The position numbers were made by a program, and so were the translations under genes. This document shows, in pieces, positions 23,505-29,916 of a stretch of DNA of 44,682 nt (the first letter of the stretch is position 1; the number at the start of each line of letters is the position of its first letter). Under the pieces are notes generated by a model. The model ran no database searches. It was not told the origin of the DNA and saw only the letters and a list, made by a program, of their open reading frames with translations. Source of the DNA: Kordia sp964351775 (GTDB lineage: Bacteria; Bacteroidota; Bacteroidia; Flavobacteriales; Flavobacteriaceae); NCBI GenBank assembly GCA_964351775.1, contig CAYGPQ010000031.1:1-44682 (forward strand), written 5' to 3'.

Positions 23505-23536
23505 CAAAAAAAGCCCAAGAACATATGTTCTCAGGC
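23505..23536 (-). terminator. Rho-independent terminator
   Basis: GCCCAAGAACATATGTTCTCAGGC (23513-23536) folds as an imperfect hairpin. An A run on the left gives the T tail on the minus strand. It lies 24 nt beyond the stop of the lanthipeptide-like precursor. Confidence 0.7.
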
Positions 23537-23559
23537 TAAATACATTTAGAGGATGATGA

Positions 23560-23733
23560 TTAACACCAATTTTGTGTACAATTACGATCTAAGGTATCAG
23601 TCGTGACACTAATAGGACAATGTATAATAACTGATGCTTTACCTCCAGCACCTCTAATTAATGCTGCTGTTTCGCTCAGGTTTGAAATTGACTTCTTGTT
23701 CAATAGCAAACTGTTTAAATTCTTTTTTCTCAT
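23560..23733 (-). CDS. Class I lanthipeptide-like precursor peptide (1)
   Basis: A 57-aa peptide. The leader MRKKNLNSLLLNKKSISNLS has the L-x-L-x-K-K-x-x-I-x-x-L pattern of Bacteroidota class I lanthipeptide and related natural-product leaders. It ends around a GAGG (residues 28-31). The core, about 26 residues, contains Cys at three sites (HCPIS, RNCTQNWC) and several Ser/Thr. An upstream reading to 23832 would add 33 unrelated residues and is rejected; the promoter lies inside that region. No LanB/LanC-like enzymes or transporter are in the window, so the modification, if any, must be supplied elsewhere in the genome. Confidence 0.78.
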   Translation of the reverse strand: MRKKNLNSLLLNKKSISNLSETAALIRGAGGKASVIIHCPISVTTDTLDRNCTQNWC

Positions 23734-23764
23734 AATATATAAAGTTTGTTTATTAATAATGAAA

Positions 23765-23794
23765 TAAAAGTACCTAGCACGAATTGCAAAACAA
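23765..23794 (-). promoter_or_regulatory. Promoter of lanthipeptide-like precursor (1)
   Basis: On the minus strand TTG (23794-23792) is followed after 19 nt by TACTTTTA (23772-23765), 7 of 8 to the TAnnTTTG consensus. The ATG at 23733 lies about 31 nt downstream. Confidence 0.45.
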
Positions 23795-23830
23795 AAGAGT
23801 TGTAGGTGCAATTCACGGAATCTATACGAC

Positions 23831-23866
23831 AAAAGGAGGAATTGACAATTTCAATTCCTCCTTTTT
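23831..23866. terminator. Terminator downstream of lysS
   Basis: AAAAGGAGGAATTG (23831-23844), a 7-nt loop, then CAATTCCTCCTTTT (23852-23865), a perfect 14-bp stem flanked by T/A runs on both sides. It ends lysS on the minus strand. Confidence 0.85.
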
Positions 23867-23901
23867 GGGTGTTTTTAGATGATGAACGAATAAAGTGAAC
23901 T

Positions 23902-25593
23902 TTAAACGAGTTCCGCAAACAATCCGTCATCCGTTTTTTCAACGCTAACTAGATTATTTTTGGTCAATTCTTTAATCGATTTATCCCACTTTTTGTTTGA
24001 CAATCCTGCTTGCGTTTTTAAATCATTTAAAGTTAACTTTTCAGCTTTCTTTAAAATTTCAAACACTTCTTTTGCTTCGTCAGTTAATGCTATTTGTTTC
24101 CGTTCTGGACGCATTTGCGGGAAGAATAATACTTCTTGTATGGATGGATTGTTGGTTAAAAACATCACCAAACGATCCATACCAATTCCCATTCCAGAAG
24201 TTGGTGGCATTCCGTATTCTAACGCACGTAAAAAATCGTGATCTATAAACTCGGTTGCTTCATCGTCTCCTTTTTGAGCTAATTTTAATTGGTGCTCAAA
24301 ACGTTCGCGCTGATCAATTGGATCATTTAATTCTGAATACGCATTCGCGATTTCTTTTCCACAAACCATCAATTCAAAACGCTCTGTTAATTCTGGATTT
24401 TCACGATGTTCTTTACACAACGGGCTCATTTCTTTTGGATAATCAGTAATGAAGGTAGGTTCAATATAGTTTCCTTCACATTTTTCACCAAAAATTTCAT
24501 CAATCAATTTTCCTTTCCCCATGGTTTTATCTACTGAAATCCCCATGCCTTTAGCTGCTTCACGTAATTCTTCTTCCGTTTTTCCTGTAATGTCAAATCC
24601 TGTAAAGTCAATAATAGATTGTGTCATCGTTACACGTTTGTACGGCGCTTTAAAATCAATTTCATGTTCGCCAAACGTTGCGGTGGTTTTTCCGTTTACG
24701 GCAATGGCGCAATGTTCTAATAGCTTTTCTGCGAAATCCATCATCCAATTGTAATCTTTATAGGCTACATATATTTCCATCGCTGTAAATTCAGGGTTGT
24801 GCGTACGATCCATTCCTTCGTTGCGGAAGTTTTTAGAAAATTCGTATACACCATCAAATCCACCAACAATCAATCTTTTTAAGTATAATTCATTAGCAAT
24901 TCGCATGTATAATGGAATATTTAATGAATTGTGATGTGTTATAAACGGACGAGCCGCTGCACCACCAGGAATCGGTTGTAAAATAGGAGTTTCTACTTCA
25001 AAATAACCTGCTTCGTTAAAGAAGTTACGCATGGCGTTGAATAATTTTGTACGCTTTACGAAGATTTCTTTTACTTGCGGATTTACCACTAAATCAGCAT
25101 AACGCTGTCTGTAACGCTGCTCAGGATCGGTAAAAGCATCATGTACCTTTCCTTCACTGTCTACACGTGGTTGTGGTAATGGTTTTAGCGCTTTACTTAA
25201 TAATGTAAAGTTTTTCACCATCACGGTTTTTTCACCAACTTTTGTCGTAAATAATTCGCCTTCAATACCAATAAAATCACCAATATCTAGCAATTTTTTG
25301 TACACATCATTATAATGTGATTTATCGTCTCCTTTACAAATTTCGTCTCTATTAAAATAGACTTGAATTTTTCCTTCGGAATCTTGTAATTCTGCAAATG
25401 AAGCCGAACCTTGAATACGACGTGACATCAATCTACCTGCAATCACCACCTGTTTACCTTCTGCAAATGTTTCCTTTACCTGTTTCGAAGTGTGGTTTAC
25501 AGGATACAAATTTGCTGGATACGGGTTAATGTCAAGTTCGCGCAACTTTGAAAGTTTTTCTCTGCGAACGATTTCTTGTTCTGATAATTGCAT
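23902..25593 (-). CDS. lysS: Lysyl-tRNA synthetase, class II
   Basis: A 563-aa enzyme that charges tRNA-Lys. An N-terminal OB-fold anticodon-binding domain (about 50-150, KQVVIAGRLMSRRIQGSASF) precedes the class II catalytic core. Motif 1 is near 200 (VETPILQPIPGGAAARPF), motif 2 near 256 (FRNEGMDRTHNPEFT) and motif 3 near 466 (GMGIGMDRLVMFL). The C-terminal 65 residues, after the canonical RPE end, form a helical extension (LTLNDLKTQAGLSNKKWDKS) that gives a length of about 565 aa, typical of Flavobacteriia and not an artefact. A perfect -7 box lies upstream, and a perfect terminator follows. Confidence 0.98.
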   Translation of the reverse strand: MQLSEQEIVRREKLSKLRELDINPYPANLYPVNHTSKQVKETFAEGKQVVIAGRLMSRRIQGSASFAELQDSEGKIQVYFNRDEICKGDDKSHYNDVYKKLLDIGDFIGIEGELFTTKVGEKTVMVKNFTLLSKALKPLPQPRVDSEGKVHDAFTDPEQRYRQRYADLVVNPQVKEIFVKRTKLFNAMRNFFNEAGYFEVETPILQPIPGGAAARPFITHHNSLNIPLYMRIANELYLKRLIVGGFDGVYEFSKNFRNEGMDRTHNPEFTAMEIYVAYKDYNWMMDFAEKLLEHCAIAVNGKTTATFGEHEIDFKAPYKRVTMTQSIIDFTGFDITGKTEEELREAAKGMGISVDKTMGKGKLIDEIFGEKCEGNYIEPTFITDYPKEMSPLCKEHRENPELTERFELMVCGKEIANAYSELNDPIDQRERFEHQLKLAQKGDDEATEFIDHDFLRALEYGMPPTSGMGIGMDRLVMFLTNNPSIQEVLFFPQMRPERKQIALTDEAKEVFEILKKAEKLTLNDLKTQAGLSNKKWDKSIKELTKNNLVSVEKTDDGLFAELV

Positions 25594-25619
25594 AGTATTT
25601 TTGTGTAAATTTAAGTTCG

Positions 25620-25650
25620 CAAAGATAATTACATTTCATTAGTATACCAA
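25620..25650 (-). promoter_or_regulatory. lysS promoter
   Basis: On the minus strand TTG (25650-25648) is followed after 20 nt by TATCTTTG (25627-25620), a perfect TAnnTTTG box, about 27 nt before the lysS ATG. Confidence 0.6.
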
Positions 25651-25777
25651 TGTATTGATTTGGAAATATTTGAAGCTGATAGAATCGTTCATAATTCAGT
25701 GAATACTGCATTTGTGTAACATTTATACTGGTTTTGAGTCCTATAAGGCATCATCAATCATCAAATTAATAAATATC

Positions 25778-25936
25778 ATGAGTATCTGGAGAGTATTATT
25801 AGCAATTATATTTCCGCCATTATCGGTGTTAGATAAAGGTTGTGGATCAATTTTAATTGTCTTTATTTTGTGGATTTGCGGATGGGTTCCAGGAACTATT
25901 GCCGCTTTAGTTATTGTAAATAATCCAAACCGATAA
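25778..25936 (+). CDS. Pmp3/YqaE-family small membrane protein
   Basis: A 52-aa protein with two transmembrane helices. It starts MSIWRVLLAIIFPPLSVLDKG, and the second helix contains ILWICGWVPGTIAALVIV. The PPL after the first helix and the G-x-x-P-G-x-I/T-A pattern in the second are the Pmp3/YqaE hallmarks. An upstream ATG at 25712 would add 22 unrelated residues; family length (about 50-55 aa) supports 25778. Related proteins in yeast and plants affect membrane potential and salt stress; the bacterial role is less clear. A lipoprotein gene follows after 22 nt. Confidence 0.82.
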   Translation: MSIWRVLLAIIFPPLSVLDKGCGSILIVFILWICGWVPGTIAALVIVNNPNR

Positions 25937-25958
25937 ATAAACATTTAATTAAAAACCA

Positions 25959-26714
25959 ATGAGAAAAATCTATTTAGGACTGTTCGTTGCTTTTGCAACG
26001 CTTTGTACAAGTTGTCAGTTTTCTGAAAGCATTTACATTAATGAAGATGGAACTGGAAGAGTTTCGTTTAATATGGATGGATCAGAGTTAATGGACATGA
26101 TGGGCGATGAAATTGCAAAAGATGACGATAAAAAAGACATTGATTCTATTATTTCATTTAAAGAACTTTTTGCTGCTGATCGCGATAGTATTTCAAAACT
26201 TTCAAAAGCAGAACAAGCAAAATTGAAAAAACTAGAAGCATTTAAAATGCACATGGTGATGAATGCAGCAGACAAGAAAATGAATTTTGACATGTTTGCA
26301 GACTTTAAAAATGTAAATGAATTGCAAGATATGTTTTCATCAATGAATACCGCTGGAAGTATTGATAGAAAAAATAAACCACAATCTGGAACTCCCAATC
26401 CATTAGGTTCACTAGGTTCTGATGGTGTTTCTAAAACAAATTACACCTATAAGAATAATGTATTTAAACGTTCTGTTGTGATTTTAGATAAAGTTAAAAT
26501 GGATTCTTTAAATGAGAATATGGGACAAGCCAAAATGATGTTTTCGGCGTCTAATTATACCTTAAATTATCATTTTCCAAGAAAAATAAAATCGGTTTCT
26601 TTAGAAAATGCAAGCATTAGCGAAGATGGAAAAAGTGTTACTGCGGAAATTAGTTTTATGGAATATTTAAAAAATCCCACCATACTAAATATGGAAGTTG
26701 AGTTAGAGAAATAG
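25959..26714 (+). CDS. Lipoprotein of unknown function
   Basis: A 251-aa protein with a lipoprotein signal peptide (LGLFVAFATLCTSC, lipidated Cys at about residue 19). The mature part begins SESIYINEDGTGRVSFNMDGSELMDMM, a pattern seen in several Bacteroidota lipoproteins of unknown role. An acidic stretch and a Met-rich helical middle (AFKMHMVMNAADKKMNFDM) precede a C-terminal beta-rich part (YTLNYHFPRKIKSVSLENASI). Co-directional with the Pmp3-like gene, so possibly one transcript. Confidence 0.78.
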   Translation: MRKIYLGLFVAFATLCTSCQFSESIYINEDGTGRVSFNMDGSELMDMMGDEIAKDDDKKDIDSIISFKELFAADRDSISKLSKAEQAKLKKLEAFKMHMVMNAADKKMNFDMFADFKNVNELQDMFSSMNTAGSIDRKNKPQSGTPNPLGSLGSDGVSKTNYTYKNNVFKRSVVILDKVKMDSLNENMGQAKMMFSASNYTLNYHFPRKIKSVSLENASISEDGKSVTAEISFMEYLKNPTILNMEVELEK

Positions 26715-26734
26715 CGGTTCAATTTTTAAAGCAT

Positions 26735-26771
26735 AAAAAAGAGGAATTACGTCAATGTAATTCCTCTTTTT
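26735..26771. terminator. Bidirectional rho-independent terminator
   Basis: AAAAAGAGGAATTAC and GTAATTCCTCTTTTT form a perfect stem of about 15 bp with a 6-nt loop. It ends the lipoprotein gene (plus) and the convergent precursor peptide (minus). Confidence 0.88.
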
Positions 26772-26774
26772 GTT

Positions 26775-26993
26775 TTAGCAATCCACACACCAAGATTTAC
26801 ATCTTGAAACACAACATTGTGTTTCGCAAACCATTGGATTAATAGAGTGAATTGTTAAGATAATTGTTGATAAAGGACAACCAATACTCAATGCTTGTAG
26901 CGGTTCATTTGCTTGTCCATCTTGTAAGCCACCAGAAATATTGGCAACATTACTTTTCTTTAACGACAACGATTTCAATGATTTTTTCTTCAT
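26775..26993 (-). CDS. Class I lanthipeptide-like precursor peptide (2)
   Basis: A 72-aa peptide. The leader MKKKSLKSLSLKKSNVANIS has the class I lanthipeptide-like L-x-L-x-K-K-x-x-I/V-x-x-I motif. It is followed by a GG at 21-22 and an acidic spacer. The core (about 33-72) is rich in Ser, Thr and Cys, with seven Cys in total: IGCPLST, VCETQCCVSRCKSWCVDC. The dense C-terminal Cys cluster is unusual compared with the other two precursors here. A longer upstream frame lacks any resemblance to a leader and is rejected. Its terminator is shared with the lipoprotein. No modification genes are in the window. Confidence 0.78.
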   Translation of the reverse strand: MKKKSLKSLSLKKSNVANISGGLQDGQANEPLQALSIGCPLSTIILTIHSINPMVCETQCCVSRCKSWCVDC

Positions 26994-27172
26994 GATTAAA
27001 TTATTTTTTGTTTCGGTACAAAGAACTTCATAAATGAAAAAGTATGAAACAGCAATTCCACTAGAATTATGACAGGAAAAACACCGAAGACCATACAGGA
27101 ACAAATACTTGGCACAAAACGAATCTCCTTTTTTGATAATATCGTATTTTTGTGATCGTAAAAGAAAACACT

Positions 27173-27880
27173 TTGAACAAAACCATAGAAGTACAGGATT
27201 TAGGTACGAAAGATTATAAAGAAACTTGGGATTTCCAAGAAGCATTATTCAAGGGAATTGTAGATACAAAAATTAAGAATAGGCGAGAAGATGCAGGTTT
27301 AGAAACGTCGAATCACTTTTTATTTGTAGAACATCCGCATGTTTACACACTTGGAAAAAGCGGCGATATGTCTAACTTATTGTTAGATGAAATGCAGCTT
27401 GCCGCCAAAGGCGCGACTTTTTATAAAATAAATCGTGGTGGCGATATTACCTATCACGGACCTGGACAAATTGTGGGCTATCCTATTTTAGATTTGGAAA
27501 ACTTCTTCACAGATATTCATAAATACTTACGATTACTCGAAGAAATGATCATTTTAACTTTAGCGGAATACGGCTTAAAAGCCGCTAGAAGCAAAGGAGA
27601 AACTGGCGTTTGGTTAGACGTTGGCACTCCATTTGCACGAAAAATTTGTGCCATGGGCGTTCGGGCGAGTCGTTGGGTAACCATGCATGGTTTTGCACTG
27701 AATGTAAATGCCGATTTGGGTTATTTTGACAATATCATTCCGTGTGGAATTCGTGGAAAAGCCGTAACTTCCTTACATGTAGAATTGGGCAAAATGCACG
27801 TGGATGAAGCGGAAGTCAAAGAAAAACTATTGCATCATTTTCAATTACTTTTTGAAGCTGAATTAGATAGAAAAGTATAA
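27173..27880 (+). CDS. lipB: Octanoyl-[acyl carrier protein]:protein N-octanoyltransferase
   Basis: A 235-aa enzyme that moves octanoate from ACP to lipoyl domains, the first step of endogenous lipoate synthesis. Motifs: VEHPHVYTLGKSGD, INRGGDITYHGPGQIVGYPI (the RGG-x-x-T-x-H-G-P-G-Q signature), and the catalytic Cys in IPCGIRGKAVTSL with the Lys in ARKICAMGVR. There is no ATG near the start. The frame opens with GTG at 27152, but a TAnnTTTG box (27145-27152) covers that codon, so TTG at 27173 (then NKTIEVQDLG, a usual N-terminus for the family) is preferred. The downstream gene begins 1 nt after its stop. Confidence 0.92.
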   Translation: MNKTIEVQDLGTKDYKETWDFQEALFKGIVDTKIKNRREDAGLETSNHFLFVEHPHVYTLGKSGDMSNLLLDEMQLAAKGATFYKINRGGDITYHGPGQIVGYPILDLENFFTDIHKYLRLLEEMIILTLAEYGLKAARSKGETGVWLDVGTPFARKICAMGVRASRWVTMHGFALNVNADLGYFDNIIPCGIRGKAVTSLHVELGKMHVDEAEVKEKLLHHFQLLFEAELDRKV

Positions 27881-27881
27881 G

Positions 27882-28349
27882 ATGCGCACACAAAAACTTC
27901 TCTTGATTATTTTTACGGGTGCCTTAACAGCCATTTTATTAGTATTTGGTGCTATTACGTATCTTATGTCATTAGAAGAAAGCGGATCCATTACAGCGAT
28001 ATTTTTTTTAGGTTGCACAGGTGCGTTTAGTGTGTATTTTCACATGAAGACAAAAGAACTTTATCCGTTTGCCGACTTTGACGGACCGTTGGAAGAACTC
28101 TCCAAAAAATATTGGGCATTGCATATTGCCTTTGGGTTAATTCTCTTTATTATAGGAGCTTTTATGACTGTTATTTGGTTTAAAAGAGATGTGGATTATA
28201 GCATTTTAGGCATCTCTATTTTTTTATTCATTTTTGGTTTATGGACGTTATTAGATGTGTATTTTTTAAATAAATTCATCGTTTCATACAAAGAACGTTT
28301 GGAGCGCCAAGAAGAAATTAACGATATTGGCGACAGTTCAACTTTATAA
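27882..28349 (+). CDS. Small polytopic membrane protein, tandem paralogue 1
   Basis: A 155-aa protein with four predicted transmembrane helices and a short cytoplasmic C-terminal tail ending RQEEINDIGDSSTL. It is the first of four co-directional paralogues (27882-29841). All share about 155-161 aa, the same helix layout and the C-terminal EI.(E/D/N).IG tail. It starts 1 nt after the lipB stop. The second helix is followed by FHMKTKELYPFADFDG, which differs from the FRFYRR-type motif of copies 2-4, so this is the most divergent copy. Family and function are not recognised. Confidence 0.78.
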   Translation: MRTQKLLLIIFTGALTAILLVFGAITYLMSLEESGSITAIFFLGCTGAFSVYFHMKTKELYPFADFDGPLEELSKKYWALHIAFGLILFIIGAFMTVIWFKRDVDYSILGISIFLFIFGLWTLLDVYFLNKFIVSYKERLERQEEINDIGDSSTL

Positions 28350-28362
28350 ATATTTCTAACGT

Positions 28363-28848
28363 ATGCGATTTCTTAAAATATGTTTCATCATTATTTCTTT
28401 CATCATTGTAATTGGATTGTCATATGCACTTTTATATTCGTTTTTAAAAGAAGGAGCGACTGGAGTTCCTCGTTTTGGATATTTATATATTGGATTGGCA
28501 ATCATTTTTTCAATAGTAAATATTTTATACCATCTAAAAAGTTTTCGCTTTTACAGACGAAAAGAGAAGCAAAATTTAGACAAAAGACTTTCCAAGCTTT
28601 TGTGGATTGGAGCTATTTGTTTTTCTGCATTTCAATTGCTTCTTGTGGGAACATCTCTATACAATAATTCAAATCGATATATACAAAACACGTATAAATC
28701 GGAAGATTTATTTCTTATATGTATATTTACTTTTCTTGGATTACTTGGGTTTTTAGAAGTCTCTCTTTTAAGAAAACGCATCAAACAACTTAAAACCGAA
28801 CTTGATACCAAAGAAGAAATTAATGAAATTGGAAACTTAACGGTATAA
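28363..28848 (+). CDS. Small polytopic membrane protein, tandem paralogue 2
   Basis: A 161-aa protein with four predicted transmembrane helices. The motif YHLKSFRFYRRKEKQNLDKRLSKLLW after the second helix is shared with copies 3 and 4. The fourth helix is followed by LLGFLEVSLLRKRIKQL and the tail ends TKEEINEIGNLTV. It is 13 nt from copy 1 and 14 nt from copy 3. Function not recognised. Confidence 0.78.
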   Translation: MRFLKICFIIISFIIVIGLSYALLYSFLKEGATGVPRFGYLYIGLAIIFSIVNILYHLKSFRFYRRKEKQNLDKRLSKLLWIGAICFSAFQLLLVGTSLYNNSNRYIQNTYKSEDLFLICIFTFLGLLGFLEVSLLRKRIKQLKTELDTKEEINEIGNLTV

Positions 28849-28862
28849 TTATATCTTTACAG

Positions 28863-29342
28863 ATGCGCTTTCTAAAAATTATTACCATCAGCAGCACACT
28901 TATCTTTTTTTGTGCATTTCTGTATTTTTTGTACTTTATAGTATTGCCAGCCCCTGGAAATGCGCCACTACTTGCTTACATTTATTTGGTATTAATTTTT
29001 ATCACTGTCATTATTGCGGTAGTATATCAATTCAAAAGCTATCGTTTTTATAGAAATGCGGAAAGCGTACATCTTTCCAAAAAACTTTCTAAAATACTAT
29101 GGGCTGGAGCAATTTCTTTTTATTGTCTGCTACTATTTCTTGCAGGTATAATTACCTATGAGACAGTTATATACAGAATAGGTTTTGTGCGTCTAGAACA
29201 ACTCGCTTTATTAGGCGGATTTCTATTTCTTGGCGGCATGGGACTTTTAGAAGTTTCCCTATTAAAAAAACGCATCAAACGATTGAATGCGGAACTTGTT
29301 AGAAAAGACGAAATTGAATCTATAGGAGATTCAGCAATATAA
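28863..29342 (+). CDS. Small polytopic membrane protein, tandem paralogue 3
   Basis: A 159-aa protein with four predicted transmembrane helices, closest to copy 2: MRFLKI start, YQFKSYRFYRNAESVHLSKKLSKILW, MGLLEVSLLKKRIKRL, and a tail ending RKDEIESIGDSAI. The shared starts and helix-linker motifs make a recent tandem duplication of copies 2 and 3 likely. Function not recognised. Confidence 0.78.
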   Translation: MRFLKIITISSTLIFFCAFLYFLYFIVLPAPGNAPLLAYIYLVLIFITVIIAVVYQFKSYRFYRNAESVHLSKKLSKILWAGAISFYCLLLFLAGIITYETVIYRIGFVRLEQLALLGGFLFLGGMGLLEVSLLKKRIKRLNAELVRKDEIESIGDSAI

Positions 29343-29358
29343 AAACAAAACACTATTT

Positions 29359-29841
29359 ATGCATGCATTTAAAATAATTCTTCTCTGTATCTTATTTTTT
29401 TTATTGGTGGTTTTAGCCTTTGGAGCTATTGGCACCTTACAGAATAGTATGCGTAATTTAGAAGATAAACTAGCATTGATTTTTGCAGTGACAGGGCTGG
29501 TTTTAGGATCATTAACTTTCCTATTTCACATTAACACGTTTCGATATTACCGAAAATCGCTTCAAAAGAAAAAAGCGAAGGACATTTCTGCGTTTGTATG
29601 GGTTTGTGCTATTTTCTCAAATATTTATTTTTTGATCTTTGGTGTGTTTGCTGTTGCGGGTTTACAAATGGATCCTCAAATTATGAACTCTCCAATGTAT
29701 CTTCTTACTTTACTGTTTGCTTTTCTTATTATTGTTTATGCAATTTTAAGCTTCGTAGAAATGGTAATTCTCAAAAAATACATGGCAAAACACCGTGAAG
29801 AATTTTCCGTGAAAAATGAAATTGATGAAATTGGAAGTTAG
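29359..29841 (+). CDS. Small polytopic membrane protein, tandem paralogue 4
   Basis: A 160-aa protein with four predicted transmembrane helices. It has FHINTFRYYRKSLQKKKAKDISAFVW in the equivalent linker, VEMVILKKYMAKHREEF after the last helix, and a tail ending VKNEIDEIGS. It is the last of the four paralogues and has the shortest tail. It is followed by a 7-bp tandem repeat and a convergent lipoprotein gene. Function not recognised. Confidence 0.78.
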   Translation: MHAFKIILLCILFFLLVVLAFGAIGTLQNSMRNLEDKLALIFAVTGLVLGSLTFLFHINTFRYYRKSLQKKKAKDISAFVWVCAIFSNIYFLIFGVFAVAGLQMDPQIMNSPMYLLTLLFAFLIIVYAILSFVEMVILKKYMAKHREEFSVKNEIDEIGS

Positions 29842-29862
29842 ATTACTAGATTTTTTAACTTT

Positions 29863-29911
29863 CATAACTCATAACTCATAACTCATAACTCATAACTCAT
29901 AACTCATAACT
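29863..29911. repeat. 7-bp tandem repeat (CATAACT x7)
   Basis: Exactly seven uninterrupted copies of CATAACT between two convergent genes, a simple-sequence repeat in a non-coding position. It lies beyond both stop codons and is unlikely to affect either protein. Confidence 0.9.
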
Positions 29912-29916
29912 GAACA

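Noticed and set aside
23734..23832. 33-residue N-terminal extension of lanthipeptide-like precursor (1)
   Set aside because: The promoter (23765-23794) lies inside it, and the conserved leader starts at 23733.
29863..29911. CRISPR array
   Set aside because: 7-bp units without spacers; a simple tandem repeat, with no cas genes in the window.
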